A DNA stretch of 64,000 nucleotides. It comes from Aquibaculum sediminis. Its GTDB lineage: Bacteria; Pseudomonadota; Alphaproteobacteria; Kiloniellales; DSM-21159. Position numbers and translations under genes: made by a program. The stretch spans positions 1-64,000 of the forward strand of contig NZ_JBFCVK010000005.1 in the NCBI RefSeq assembly GCF_040712085.1. The letters are read 5' to 3'. Every line of letters begins with the position of its first letter. The stretch's first letter is position 1. Under the pieces are notes generated by a model that saw nothing but the letters and a program-made list of their open reading frames with translations, was not told the origin of the DNA and did no database searches. Below are positions 11,101 to 20,178 of this stretch, one piece after another.

Positions 11101-12159
11101 ATGGCGCCCATCGAACGCTCCCCCGCGCGGGCCGGCCTCCTGCGCCAACTCAGCGCGCCGCTCTACCTGCCGACCGTCCTGACCGGCGCGAAGTCCTTCG
11201 CCGACAATCCGGTGATCGGCAGCCCCCTGCTCAACCGCCTGGGGCTGCACACCGGGCGAATCCGGCTGGCCCAGGCCATGAGCGAACTGCGTCGTCTGCC
11301 TCTGATGCTGCAAGTCAGCGCCGAGGAACGGGCGGCCTTTCGCCGCGACGGCTTCATCCTCAAAGAGAACTTTCTCCCCCAGGACCATTTCGAACGACTC
11401 AACAGCGAGGTGCGCGCCTTCAAGGGGCCGGGCTGGGAGTGTCACCAGGGCGACACCATCACGCACCGCATCCTGCTGGATCAGGAAACGCTCTCGGACC
11501 TGCCGGCCACCCAGGCCTTCATCGAGCACCCGACCTATCGCCGGCTTCTCGCCTGGAGCGGCGCGCGGGCCGGGGCGCCGGTGTTCTACATCCAGCGCAT
11601 CCTCAACCATCTGCGCGAAGGCGCGCCCGATCCGCAGCGCCACCTGCACACGGACACCTTCCACCCCACGGTGAAGGCCTGGCTCTTCCTTGACGATGTC
11701 GATGAGCGCAAGGGCCCCTTCACGTATGTGCCGGGCTCCCACCGCTTCACGCGTCAGCGGCTGGCGGCCGAGTACCGGCGCAGTCTGACCGCACGCCACG
11801 ACCCCTTGCGCTATTCGGCCCGCGGCTCCTTCCGCTGGAGCGAGCAGGACCTGAAAGAGCTGGGGCTGCCGCCGCCCAAGGCCTTTGCCGTACCGCGCAA
11901 CACCCTGGTGATCGCGGACACCTCCGGCATTCACTGCCGTGGCGAGGCAAGCGATCCGGGGGTACGGCTGGAGATCTGGGCCTTTTCGCGCATAAGCCCG
12001 TTCTGGCCCCTCTCCCTGCCCGCCGTTGGCCCCGTCACCCGCCTTCGCGATCGGCTCGTACGCTCCTACCTCGAACATCAGGACAGCAAGGCCCGACGCC
12101 GCGGAAAACTGCCACCATGGCGCCGGGTAGGTGCCGAGCGTCTCGCCGACTTTGGCTAG
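11101..12159 (+). CDS. Phytanoyl-CoA dioxygenase (PhyH) family protein
   Basis: A 352-residue protein with features of Fe(II)/2-oxoglutarate dioxygenases of the PhyH family. FRRDGFILKENFLP is the usual entry, HLHTDTFHPTVKAWLFLDD gives the iron-binding HxD, YVPGSHRFTRQRLA follows, and IHCRGEASDPGVRLEIW supplies the distal histidine and the arginine for 2-oxoglutarate. The substrate is unknown. It is not ectoine hydroxylase: it is longer and lacks the EctD signature I would expect. It starts 83 bases after ald on the same strand and precedes proV by 250 bases, so it may belong to either unit or stand alone. Confidence 0.8.
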   Translation: MAPIERSPARAGLLRQLSAPLYLPTVLTGAKSFADNPVIGSPLLNRLGLHTGRIRLAQAMSELRRLPLMLQVSAEERAAFRRDGFILKENFLPQDHFERLNSEVRAFKGPGWECHQGDTITHRILLDQETLSDLPATQAFIEHPTYRRLLAWSGARAGAPVFYIQRILNHLREGAPDPQRHLHTDTFHPTVKAWLFLDDVDERKGPFTYVPGSHRFTRQRLAAEYRRSLTARHDPLRYSARGSFRWSEQDLKELGLPPPKAFAVPRNTLVIADTSGIHCRGEASDPGVRLEIWAFSRISPFWPLSLPAVGPVTRLRDRLVRSYLEHQDSKARRRGKLPPWRRVGAERLADFG

Positions 12160-12411
12160 CCGGAAGCCTGCACTGGGGTTGAAACATCGGAGCGTGAGGC
12201 CTAGTCCTAGCGCACAGGGGGATGAGTTGGAGCTTGCAGCATCCTTGCAATGGATACCGCGCTCCGCCTCGCAGCAGGCCCAAGGCAAGCACCGGGCTTC
12301 ATCACTCCAATCCCCTAATCGCGCCTGCATGCGGTCGACCGGATGGTGGCCACGTGCCACACGCTCTCATCGCCCAGGAGCGCAAAAACACAATTAACAC
12401 AGGAGCAACGT

Positions 12412-13644
12412 TTGCCTGCCAAGCTCAGCATGGAGGGCCTATACAAGGTTTTTGGGCCCGCACCGGAAGAAGCCGTAAAGCTGGCCCGCGAGGGGCTGGA
12501 CAAGGACGAGATCTACCGCCGCACGGAATCGGTGGTCGCCGTCGACAACATCAGCCTCGAAGTTGAATCCCGCGAAATTTTCGTTGTCATGGGCCTGTCC
12601 GGCTCGGGCAAATCGACCCTGGTTCGCTGCATCAACCGCTTGATCGAGCCGACCAGCGGGTCGCTTGCGATCGACGGCCAGGATGTGCTCGCCCTCGACG
12701 AGACCGGATTGCGGCAGCTTCGGCTGGCCAAGGTGGCGATGGTGTTTCAGCACTTCGCCCTCTTCCCACACCGCACCGTGGCCGAAAACGCAGCCTACGG
12801 CCTGAAAATCCGCGGCGTGCCCCAGAAGCAGCGGCGGGAAAAGGCGGTAGAGGCGCTTGCCGCAGTCGGGCTCGATGCCTGGGCAGATGCCTATCCTTCC
12901 AATCTCTCGGGCGGCATGCAGCAGCGTGTCGGCCTGGCCCGCGCCCTGGCGGTCGACCCCGAGATCCTGCTGATGGACGAGCCCTTCTCGGCGCTCGACC
13001 CTCTCATTCGGCGCGACATGCAGAACGAGCTTCTCGGCCTGCAGGAGCGTTACGCCGCAACGATTGTCTTCATCACGCACGATCTCAACGAAGCGCTCAC
13101 CCTGGGCAGCCGCATCGCGATCATGAAGGACGGAAGCTTCGTCCAGGTGGGACGGCCACAGGAAATCGTGGGCGCACCTGCGGACGACTACGTCGCCAAC
13201 TTCACCCGCGAGGTCGATCGCTCGCGCGTCCTGACATTGGGGCAGATCGCTCGCCACGATCGGCCGCTGCTCGAACCGCAGGAAGAGATAGCGGCTGCCT
13301 GCCGCAAGCTCTCCGCCTCCGGCGCGCAGGCCCTGCTGGTCCAGGACTCGGCCCAGAAGCCTTTGGGCTCCGTGTCCGCGGCACAACTGCTGGCCGCCGA
13401 CCCGGCCGGGCGTGTCGAGTCGGTCATGGAGCGTCCGGCAATCACCGCCGAGGCAGATACATCCCTAGCCACCATTCTGGAGACCGGCGCCGCCGGCGTA
13501 CCAGTGGCGCTGGTTGACAAGCAGGGGCGCATTTCCGCCTCGGTCGATCCCGGCGATCTGATGAACGCCCTGGCCGCCACTCGCGCCAGTGAGCAGCCAG
13601 TCGATCAGGAGAAGAACGTAACCGCAGGAGCGCGCAATGGCTGA
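12412..13644 (+). CDS. proV: Glycine betaine/proline ABC transporter ATPase
   Basis: ATPase of an osmoprotectant importer, 410 residues. I choose the TTG at 12412: AGGAGC sits six bases upstream and the resulting N-terminus (PAKLSMEGLYKVFG) aligns end to end with E. coli ProV. An ATG at 12430 is the alternative. It has the ProV-specific N-terminal extension, Walker A GLSGSGKS, signature NLSGGMQQRVGLARAL, Walker B ILLMDEPFSALDP and a C-terminal tandem CBS region, which in this family senses ionic strength. It overlaps proW by eight bases. The operon proV-proW-proX1 (-proX2) should import glycine betaine or proline betaine under salt stress. Confidence 0.92.
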   Translation: MPAKLSMEGLYKVFGPAPEEAVKLAREGLDKDEIYRRTESVVAVDNISLEVESREIFVVMGLSGSGKSTLVRCINRLIEPTSGSLAIDGQDVLALDETGLRQLRLAKVAMVFQHFALFPHRTVAENAAYGLKIRGVPQKQRREKAVEALAAVGLDAWADAYPSNLSGGMQQRVGLARALAVDPEILLMDEPFSALDPLIRRDMQNELLGLQERYAATIVFITHDLNEALTLGSRIAIMKDGSFVQVGRPQEIVGAPADDYVANFTREVDRSRVLTLGQIARHDRPLLEPQEEIAAACRKLSASGAQALLVQDSAQKPLGSVSAAQLLAADPAGRVESVMERPAITAEADTSLATILETGAAGVPVALVDKQGRISASVDPGDLMNALAATRASEQPVDQEKNVTAGARNG

Positions 13645-14584
13645 GCACACCGAACTTCTCGACTGGTTCAGCCCCTCGACCTACGGCAAGCTGCCCTTCG
13701 ACGACTGGGTCGAATGGGTGGTCCGCGACTGGTTGGTGCCGAACTTCCGGCCCGCGTTCCAGGCCATGCAGTGGCCGGTGGATCAAGTCCTGCGAAGCCT
13801 CGATGCGGGCCTGCAGGCCATCCCCTTTCCGGTCTTCGCGCTGGTTCTTGTGGTGCTGGCTTGGCGCTATGCCGGAGGCGGCGTGGCCATCTTCACGCTG
13901 CTGGCCATGCTGTTCATCGATGCCATCGGCGTCTGGTCGGAAACCATGACCACGCTGTCGATGATCCTGACCGCAGTGTTCTTCTGCGCCATCGCCGGCA
14001 TTCCACTGGGCATCACCGCCGCACGCAATGACCGTTTCGCCACGATGATCCGGCCTGTACTTGACATCATGCAGACGATCCCGCCCTTCGTGTACCTGGT
14101 GCCGATCGTCATGCTGTTCGGGGTCGGCATGGTGCCGGGCGTGATTGCCACAATCATCTTCGCCCTGCCCCCGATCATCCGGCTGACCAATCTCGGCATC
14201 CGCCAGGTGCGCGAAGAGCTGGTGGAGGCCGCGGTGGCCTTCGGCTCGACCCCGAAGCAGATCCTGTTCGAGGTGCAGCTACCACTGGCCATCCGCACCA
14301 TCATGGCTGGGCTCAATCAGACTCTGATGCTGGCCCTCTCCATGGCCGTGATCGCGGCGCTGATCGGTGCCGGCGGACTGGGTCTCACGGTCTTCACCGG
14401 TCTCGGCCGCCTGGATGTGGGCCGCGCGGCCGTCGGCGGCGTGGGCATCGTGCTGATCGCGATCGTGCTGGACCGCATCACCCAGGCCCTGGGGGACCCC
14501 TCCCTGCGCAAGGGCGACTGGACCTTCAGCGGCACTGCCAAGCGTCTGCTTGGCCTGTCGCCGCCGGGCCCCGCCCAGCGCTAA
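13637..14584 (+). CDS. proW: Glycine betaine/proline ABC transporter permease
   Basis: The 315-residue inner-membrane permease of the ProVWX importer. It has an N-terminal tail of about 60 residues, several membrane segments and the EAA-type loop EELVEAAVAFGSTPKQILFEVQLPLA that contacts ProV. IPLGITAARNDRF and QTIPPFVYLVPIVMLFG are strongly conserved in ProW/OpuAB. The start overlaps the proV end by eight bases, so translation is coupled. proX1 follows after 90 bases with its own ribosome site. Confidence 0.93.
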   Translation: MAEHTELLDWFSPSTYGKLPFDDWVEWVVRDWLVPNFRPAFQAMQWPVDQVLRSLDAGLQAIPFPVFALVLVVLAWRYAGGGVAIFTLLAMLFIDAIGVWSETMTTLSMILTAVFFCAIAGIPLGITAARNDRFATMIRPVLDIMQTIPPFVYLVPIVMLFGVGMVPGVIATIIFALPPIIRLTNLGIRQVREELVEAAVAFGSTPKQILFEVQLPLAIRTIMAGLNQTLMLALSMAVIAALIGAGGLGLTVFTGLGRLDVGRAAVGGVGIVLIAIVLDRITQALGDPSLRKGDWTFSGTAKRLLGLSPPGPAQR

Positions 14585-14674
14585 TCGGTCACCCGAAGCC
14601 GGCGTAACGGTCCGCCGCCGGCTTCGGGACACCGCAGAGCGGATCGAAACGAGTGATAGAACGGAGGAGAAGCG

Positions 14675-15715
14675 ATGCGACAGATGCGTAAGCGTTTGAT
14701 GCTGGGGGCCTGTGCAGGTCTTCTGGCGACCGTCGGCATGGCTGCCACCGCCGCTTCCCAGGACATGCCCGGTGAAGGTGAGACGGTAACCATGGCGCGA
14801 GCCACCTGGGATACCGGCTGGTTCCACACGGAAATCTATGCCGAGGCCCTGCGCCAGCTCGGCTACGAGATCGACGGTCCTGTCACCCTCGACAATCCGC
14901 CCTTCTACCAGGCGGTCTCCACCGGTGACGTGGATCTCTGGGTCAACGGCTGGTTCCCGCTCCACAACACCTATGAGCGCTTCTACGAGGGACAGGCCGA
15001 GCTCGTCGGCTACGTTGCCGAAGGCGGTGCGCTCCAGGGCTACCTCGTCGACAAGAAGACCGCCGAGGAGCACGACATCACCTCGATCGAGGACTTCAAG
15101 AAGGACGAGATCAAGGAGCTCTTCGATTCCAACGGTGACGGCAAAGCCGACATGGTGGCCTGCCCGCCGGGCTGGGGCTGCGAGGTCACGATCGACCATC
15201 ACATGGATGCCTACGACCTGCGCGATCACGTCAATCTGATCACCGCGGGCTATGCGGCCTCCATGGCGGACGCCCTGGCGCGCTACCAACAGGGTGAGCC
15301 GATCTTCTTCTACACCTGGACACCGAACTGGACCGTTGGTGTCCTGGAGCCGGGCGAAGATGTGGTCTGGCTCGAGGTGGATCATGCCGACCTGCCCGAG
15401 GACCAGAAGGACCTCGAGGATGCCACGACGCTTCCCGGTGTGACCGGGTGCGTGGCCGACCCCTGCAACATGGGTTGGCCGGCCAACGACATCCGTGCCG
15501 TGGCCAACAGCGAGTTCCTGGAGGCCAACCCGGCCGCCCGCAAGCTTCTGGAAGTCATGGAGATCCCCCTGGACGCCATCTTCGCGCAGAACGCGCTGAT
15601 GAACGACGGTGAGGATTCCGAGGAAGACCTCCAGCGGCACGCCCGCGAATGGGTTGCCGACAATCAGGACACCTTCGACGCCTGGCTCGAGGAGGCGCGC
15701 AGCGCCGCCCAGTGA
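14675..15715 (+). CDS. proX: Glycine betaine/proline-binding periplasmic protein, copy 1
   Basis: Substrate-binding protein of the ProVWX importer, 346 residues. It has a basic N-terminus and a hydrophobic core ending in TAASQD, a secretory signal. The mature part carries aromatic residues expected to cage the quaternary amine (RATWDTGWFHTEIY and DLWVNGWFPLHNTYERF), a cysteine pair in CPPGWGCE and another in GCVADPCNMGW. A strong site (GGAGGAGAAGCG) precedes the ATG. A strong hairpin terminator lies just downstream, which limits read-through to copy 2. Copy 2 differs at about 25 of 346 positions in my hand alignment. Confidence 0.92.
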   Translation: MRQMRKRLMLGACAGLLATVGMAATAASQDMPGEGETVTMARATWDTGWFHTEIYAEALRQLGYEIDGPVTLDNPPFYQAVSTGDVDLWVNGWFPLHNTYERFYEGQAELVGYVAEGGALQGYLVDKKTAEEHDITSIEDFKKDEIKELFDSNGDGKADMVACPPGWGCEVTIDHHMDAYDLRDHVNLITAGYAASMADALARYQQGEPIFFYTWTPNWTVGVLEPGEDVVWLEVDHADLPEDQKDLEDATTLPGVTGCVADPCNMGWPANDIRAVANSEFLEANPAARKLLEVMEIPLDAIFAQNALMNDGEDSEEDLQRHAREWVADNQDTFDAWLEEARSAAQ

Positions 15716-15735
15716 GGCTCAACACCTGACGTGAG

Positions 15736-15765
15736 AAAGGGCCCGCGCCGCGGGCCCTTTCTTTG
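15736..15765 (+). terminator. Rho-independent terminator after proX copy 1
   Basis: A GC-rich 12+1+12 inverted repeat (AAAGGGCCCGCG and its complement) is followed by TTTCTTTG. It lies about 20 bases after the first proX stop and should end the proVWX1 transcript, leaving proX2 to read-through or its own promoter. Confidence 0.88.
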
Positions 15766-15880
15766 TGCTGCAGCGGCAACACGGCAGTTGGCTCATCCCG
15801 ATGTCGGCCCCAGAGGTCCGCCGCCGTCATCGGGTTCTTCAAGCGCGGGCGACAGTAATGGATAACAAGGAGACGATGCG

Positions 15881-16921
15881 ATGCGACAGATGCGTAAACG
15901 AATGATGCTAGGCGCCTGTGCCGGGTTGCTGGCGACCGTTGGCATGGCTGCCACCGCCGCTTCTCAGGACATGCCCGGCGAGGGCGAAACGGTGACCATG
16001 GCACGGGCCACCTGGGACACCGGTTGGTTCCACACGGAAATCTATGCCGAGGCCCTGCGCCAGCTCGGCTACGAAATCGACGGTCCCGTGACCCTCGACA
16101 ATCCGCCCTTCTACCAGGCGCTCTCCACCGGTGACGTGGATTTCTGGGTCAACGGCTGGTTCCCGCTCCACAACACCTATGAGCGCTTCTACGAGGGACA
16201 GGCTGAAGTCGTCGGCCACGTCGCCGAGGGCGGCGCGCTTCAGGGCTACCTCGTCGACAAGAAGACCGCCGAGGAGTACGACATCACCTCGATCGAGGAC
16301 TTCAAGAAGGACGAGATCAAGGAGCTCTTCGATTCCAACGGTGACGGCAAGGCCGACATGGTGGCCTGCCCGCCGGGCTGGGGCTGTGAAGTGACCATTT
16401 CCCACCACATGGATGCTTACGACCTGCGCGATCACATCAACTTGATCACCGCGGGTTATTCGGCCTCCATGGCCGACGTCCTGGCACGTTACCAGCAGGG
16501 TGAGCCGGTCTTCTTCTTCACCTGGACCCCGAACTGGACCGTTGGTGTTCTGGAGCCGGGTGAGGATGTGGTCTGGCTCGAGGTCGATTACGCCGACCTG
16601 CCTGAGGAGCAGAAGGAACTCGAGGACGCCACGACGCTCCCCGGCGTGACCGGCTGCGTCGCCGATCCCTGCAACATGGGCTGGCCGGCCAACGACATCC
16701 GTGCCGTGGCGAACAACGACTTCCTGGAGGCCAATCCGGCCGCCCACAAGCTGCTGGAAGTCATGGAAATCCCGGTGGATGACATCTTCGTGCAGAACGC
16801 GCTGATGAACGAGGGCGAGGATTCCGAGGAAGATCTGCAGCGCCACGCCCGCGATTGGATCGCCGACAACCAGGAAACCTTCGACGCCTGGCTCGAGGAG
16901 GCGCGCAGCGCCGCCCAGTGA
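15881..16921 (+). CDS. proX: Glycine betaine/proline-binding periplasmic protein, copy 2
   Basis: A 346-residue near-copy of the preceding proX, with the same signal peptide, the same cysteine pairs and the same aromatic cage segments. Hand alignment shows about 25 substitutions and no gaps. They include D174S in the VTI(D/S)HHMD segment and Y212F in PIFFYTW/PVFFFTW, near parts likely to line the ligand site; others are conservative. It has its own ribosome site (AAGGAGACGATGCG) and lies beyond the terminator of copy 1, so separate expression is likely. Two binding proteins sharing one ProVW would widen substrate range or capacity (inference). Confidence 0.92.
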   Translation: MRQMRKRMMLGACAGLLATVGMAATAASQDMPGEGETVTMARATWDTGWFHTEIYAEALRQLGYEIDGPVTLDNPPFYQALSTGDVDFWVNGWFPLHNTYERFYEGQAEVVGHVAEGGALQGYLVDKKTAEEYDITSIEDFKKDEIKELFDSNGDGKADMVACPPGWGCEVTISHHMDAYDLRDHINLITAGYSASMADVLARYQQGEPVFFFTWTPNWTVGVLEPGEDVVWLEVDYADLPEEQKELEDATTLPGVTGCVADPCNMGWPANDIRAVANNDFLEANPAAHKLLEVMEIPVDDIFVQNALMNEGEDSEEDLQRHARDWIADNQETFDAWLEEARSAAQ

Positions 16922-16971
16922 GGCTCGAAGCCTGACGCGACCGGCACTGAGCCGGTATCGGGTTTCAAATA

Positions 16972-17012
16972 AAGAGGGGGCTTCCCGCACAGCGCGGGGA
17001 GCCCCTTTTCCT
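16972..17012. terminator. Bidirectional hairpin terminator between proX copy 2 and the VOC gene
   Basis: The stem GGGGCTTCCCGC pairs with GCGGGGAGCCCC (one G-T pair) around a short loop. TTTTCC follows on the plus strand and TCTTTATTTG on the minus strand. It sits between two converging genes and can serve both. Confidence 0.82.
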
Positions 17013-17021
17013 ATCCTCCGG

Positions 17022-17450
17022 CTACAGGCCGAAGGTCACGCGCCCCTGTGCGTCTATCGGCCAGAGGGGGTTCCAGGCGATTTCCCAGGCATGTTCGTCC
17101 GGGTCCGCAACGTAGCCCCGATAGCCGCCGTGTGGTGGGGCGTCAGCCGGTCGCAACAGACGGCCGCCGGCGGACAGGAGTTGCCTCATCAGAGGCTCCA
17201 CATCCTCCTTCCCGGGCACATTGTGGGCCAGCGAAAAGGCCCCAGGGCCGGCAAGCCCCTGGCGTTGCTGGTCCGCTTCCAGAGCAGGTTGCAGCCAGGT
17301 GCCGAGAATGAATCCGTTCATCTGATAGAAGGCGATCTCTTCGTTCTCGAACACGGCCTCCCAGCCGAAGCCTTCGCTGTAGAAGAGCCGGGAGCGGGCG
17401 AGATCCGTCACGCCAAGCGTGATCACCGACAGCTGCTGCCGGACGCTCAC
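17022..17450 (-). CDS. VOC (glyoxalase/bleomycin-resistance) family protein
   Basis: A 142-residue cytoplasmic protein with the paired beta-alpha-beta-beta-beta units of the vicinal oxygen chelate fold. ITLGVTDLARSRLFYSEGFGWE is the classic N-terminal half; YRGYVADPDEHAWEIAWNP is the C-terminal metal-ligand strand with its terminal glutamate. The family includes glyoxalases, dioxygenases and drug-binding proteins, so the substrate is open. The start is a GTG overlapping the upstream lyase stop in GTGA, showing translational coupling with that gene. Confidence 0.85.
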   Translation of the reverse strand: MSVRQQLSVITLGVTDLARSRLFYSEGFGWEAVFENEEIAFYQMNGFILGTWLQPALEADQQRQGLAGPGAFSLAHNVPGKEDVEPLMRQLLSAGGRLLRPADAPPHGGYRGYVADPDEHAWEIAWNPLWPIDAQGRVTFGL

Positions 17451-18277
17451 AGCGACTCTCCGCTTCGACTCGCGAAGAGAGCATTGAGCTCATTCGAGGG
17501 AGCGGCCTCTTTGAAGGCCCCGAAGGTGCCCTGCCCGGCAATCTCGCGCGCTGCATTCAGGAAGGCGCCCCAGGCGGTGCGTGCCAGAGACCCGCCGACA
17601 CTGATGCGGCGCACGCCCAGTCCGGCCAGTTCCGCCACGGGCTGCCCCAGGGTCAGAGCATTCACCGGCCTGGGCGCCACGGCACGGACGACCGCTTCGA
17701 TGTCTGCTGCTGCACGAAGGCCAGGGGCGTAGAGGCAGTCGGCGCCAGCCCCGGCAAAGGCGGTCAGGCGGCGCAGCGTCTCCTCGAGATCCGGCCGGCC
17801 AGCGATGAAGCCTTCACTGCGGGCGGTGAGCACTGCCCCACCACCGGCCGCATCGATGGCCGCACGCGCCGCTGCGACACGTTCCACCGCAAGGTTGAAG
17901 TCATAGAGCGGCGCCTGCGGGTCGCCGGTGGAATCCTCGATAGACAGTCCCGCAACGCCGGTATCCACTGCCCGCGCCACGTTGGCCGCCACGCCCTCGG
18001 GCGCGTCCGCGTAGCCGCCCTCGAAATCCGCGTTCACTGGTACATCCACGGCCTCGACCAGCGCCCGCAGGTGCGAGAGGACCGTCTCCAGGTCCACACC
18101 CGTATCGGGCCGGCCGTACGCCCAGGCCATCCCCGCACTGGTGGAGGCCAGGGCCTGGAACCCCATGTCCTGCAGCGCCAGCGCCGTCCCGACGTCCCAG
18201 GGGTTGGGCATGACGAAACAGCCGCCTTCATGCAGGCGGCGAAAGGCCTCGCGCTTCTGGGCAATGGTCGGGCGCAT
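17447..18277 (-). CDS. Isocitrate lyase/PEP mutase family protein
   Basis: A 276-residue TIM-barrel enzyme. The ATG at 18277, preceded by CGGAG, is the natural start; the frame stays open further upstream without protein-like sequence. It opens RRLHEGGCFVMPNPWDVGTA and has STSAGMAWAYGRPD, the metal-binding NADFEGGYAD and LSIEDSTGD, and ALTARSEGFIAGRPDLEET. The KKCGH-type isocitrate lyase catalytic loop is absent, so an oxaloacetate decarboxylase, methylisocitrate-lyase-like or carboxyphosphonoenolpyruvate-type activity is more likely. It is translationally coupled to the VOC gene. Confidence 0.85.
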   Translation of the reverse strand: MRPTIAQKREAFRRLHEGGCFVMPNPWDVGTALALQDMGFQALASTSAGMAWAYGRPDTGVDLETVLSHLRALVEAVDVPVNADFEGGYADAPEGVAANVARAVDTGVAGLSIEDSTGDPQAPLYDFNLAVERVAAARAAIDAAGGGAVLTARSEGFIAGRPDLEETLRRLTAFAGAGADCLYAPGLRAAADIEAVVRAVAPRPVNALTLGQPVAELAGLGVRRISVGGSLARTAWGAFLNAAREIAGQGTFGAFKEAAPSNELNALFASRSGESL

Positions 18278-18428
18278 GGGCTTCACTCCGGAGCGTGGGT
18301 TTCCGCCCCGGATTGAGCCCTGCTGCCAGACACTGGAAAAGTGCCAAATCACATACCGCTGTGGGACCAAAGCAGGTCCTGCGGCCCGTGGCCTCTACGG
18401 AGAGGTAGAGGTGGGCGCTAAAGCTGCG

Positions 18429-18866
18429 CTAAACCACCATGACCGGGCCTTCGGCCAGGCCAGTCACCTTGTGGGACACGCTGCCCAGCAGGTAATTCTC
18501 GATCGATCCCAGGCCCCGACTGCCGATCACGATCAAATCGCAGTTGTTCTCCTTACCGAAGCGGATGATCGTGCGCGCCGCCGGGCCCGACTTGACGAAG
18601 GCGCGGGCGCCCTCGAAGCCTTCGCCGACGCAGATACTCTTGGCGTGCTCGGCCACTTCACGCGCATAACCCCGCATGATGTCGTCGAGATTGCCCGGGT
18701 CATCCTTGCGTACCATCGACAGGGATGCTTCCAGCATCGAGTGGTGTCGATAGACGGTGAGGATGCACAGTTTGGCGTCGCACAGCCGGGCCAGTTCGAT
18801 CGCCCGGCGCAGGGCGCGTTCGGCGCCGGCTGAACCATCGAAGGGCACCAGGATGTTCTTGAACAT
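18429..18866 (-). CDS. teaD: UspA-family protein, TeaD-like partner of the TRAP transporter
   Basis: A 145-residue single-domain universal stress protein with an intact ATP-binding loop, GSRGLGSIENYLLGSVS. It is the last gene of the TRAP operon, 26 bases after the large-permease gene. In Halomonas elongata the same order (teaA, teaB, teaC, teaD) occurs, and TeaD is an ATP-binding Usp that down-regulates ectoine uptake. Gene order plus the close TeaA similarity support the same role here. A small CCTCTAC/GTAGAGG hairpin lies downstream (18392-18411) but lacks a T-run. Confidence 0.82.
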   Translation of the reverse strand: MFKNILVPFDGSAGAERALRRAIELARLCDAKLCILTVYRHHSMLEASLSMVRKDDPGNLDDIMRGYAREVAEHAKSICVGEGFEGARAFVKSGPAARTIIRFGKENNCDLIVIGSRGLGSIENYLLGSVSHKVTGLAEGPVMVV

Positions 18867-18892
18867 CGTGTGTCTCCTTTCCCTCTCCCCGT

Positions 18893-20176
18893 TCAGTTAA
18901 AGGCCATATCGCGCAGGAACAGCGCGATCTGCGGGAAGAAAATCAGCGCCACCGACACACTCAACAGGATCACGATGAAGGGCGGAGTCCCGCGGATCAC
19001 CTCCATATAGGGCCGCTTGAAGACGGCGATGGCCGTGAAGATATCGCATCCGAACGGCGGCGTGGCCGAACCGATGGCCACCTGCAGCGTGATGATCGTT
19101 CCCACCAGCACCGGGTCGAGCCCAACAGCCTGAACCACCGGGGCGAAGATCGGCACCATGACCAGGATCACCACGATGGGATCGACGAACATGCAGCCGA
19201 TGAAGAAGGCGATGGAGATGACGAACAGCACCCCGATCTGGCCCATCTCGTTGATACCCACACCCGCCAGAATCGCCTGTGGGATCTGAGCGAAGGAGAT
19301 GATCCAGGAGAAGGCCGCACCGGCCGCCACCAGCACGAAGACGACGGCTGTGATCAGTCCGGTCGATTTCGCCGTCTGGAACAGGCCGTCGAAGGTGAGT
19401 TCACGGAAGACGACCATTTCCAGGAAGATGGCATAGAGCACACAGGCCGCCGCCGCCTCGGTCGGGCTGAAGATGCCACCGTAGATGCCGCCGATGATGA
19501 TCGCCGGAAAACCCAGCGGCCAGAGCGCGGCGCGCAGTGCTCTGAATCGCGTTCCCCAACTCGCCTTCTCTTCAGTGGGAACATTGTGCTTCCAGGCATA
19601 GAACCAGGCGTAGATTGAGAAGAGGAAGAGAATCAGCAGCCCCGGCCCGATACCGGCGATGAAGAGCTCTGCAATCGAGGTGTTCGAGACCACGCCATAG
19701 ATGATCATGCCGATCGACGGCGGGATCAGGAAGGCGATGTCCGAGGAGTTGACGATCAGCGCCAGAATGAAGCTGTCCCCGTAGCCCGCCTTCTGCATGC
19801 GCGGGCGTAGCGGCGTGCCGACTGCCACAACCGTCGCCTGGGTGGAGCCGGAGACCGCGCCGAACATGGTGCAGGCCGAAGCGGTGGAAATAGCCAGACC
19901 GCCGCGGAGGTGGCCGACAAAGGCCATCACCATGTCGATGAGCCGGCCTGCCGACTGGCCCCGGGTCATGATGTCGGCGGCAAAGATGAACATCGGAACC
20001 GCGATCAGCGATGCCGGGCGAATGCCCGCCATCATCTGCTGCACCATGGTCTCGATCTGGCTGAAGTCGCCGAAGATGGAGAGGAACCCCACCAAGGCCC
20101 CCGCAAGCAGCGGGATCATCATGGGAAAGCCCAGCAGCAGCAGGACGATCATGATGGAGAAAATTGTAAGCCCCAT
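18893..20176 (-). CDS. teaC: TRAP transporter large permease, TeaC-like (DctM family)
   Basis: A 427-residue inner-membrane protein of the DctM family, predicted to have about a dozen membrane segments. It provides the sodium-coupled transport pathway of the TRAP system. Recognisable segments are GFPMMIPLLAGALVGF, FGAVSGSTQATVVAVG, NSSDIAFLIPPSIGMIIYG, GGIYGGIFSPTEAAAACVLYA and GSATPPFGCDIFTAIAVF. It starts two bases after the small-permease stop. Ectoine/hydroxyectoine is the expected substrate, based on the binding protein. Confidence 0.9.
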   Translation of the reverse strand: MGLTIFSIMIVLLLLGFPMMIPLLAGALVGFLSIFGDFSQIETMVQQMMAGIRPASLIAVPMFIFAADIMTRGQSAGRLIDMVMAFVGHLRGGLAISTASACTMFGAVSGSTQATVVAVGTPLRPRMQKAGYGDSFILALIVNSSDIAFLIPPSIGMIIYGVVSNTSIAELFIAGIGPGLLILFLFSIYAWFYAWKHNVPTEEKASWGTRFRALRAALWPLGFPAIIIGGIYGGIFSPTEAAAACVLYAIFLEMVVFRELTFDGLFQTAKSTGLITAVVFVLVAAGAAFSWIISFAQIPQAILAGVGINEMGQIGVLFVISIAFFIGCMFVDPIVVILVMVPIFAPVVQAVGLDPVLVGTIITLQVAIGSATPPFGCDIFTAIAVFKRPYMEVIRGTPPFIVILLSVSVALIFFPQIALFLRDMAFN

Positions 20177-20178
20177 GG

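Noticed and set aside
11101..12159. PhyH gene as ectoine hydroxylase EctD, given the osmolyte context
   Set aside because: It is longer than EctD and lacks the EctD signature around the iron ligands; no ectABC genes are adjacent.
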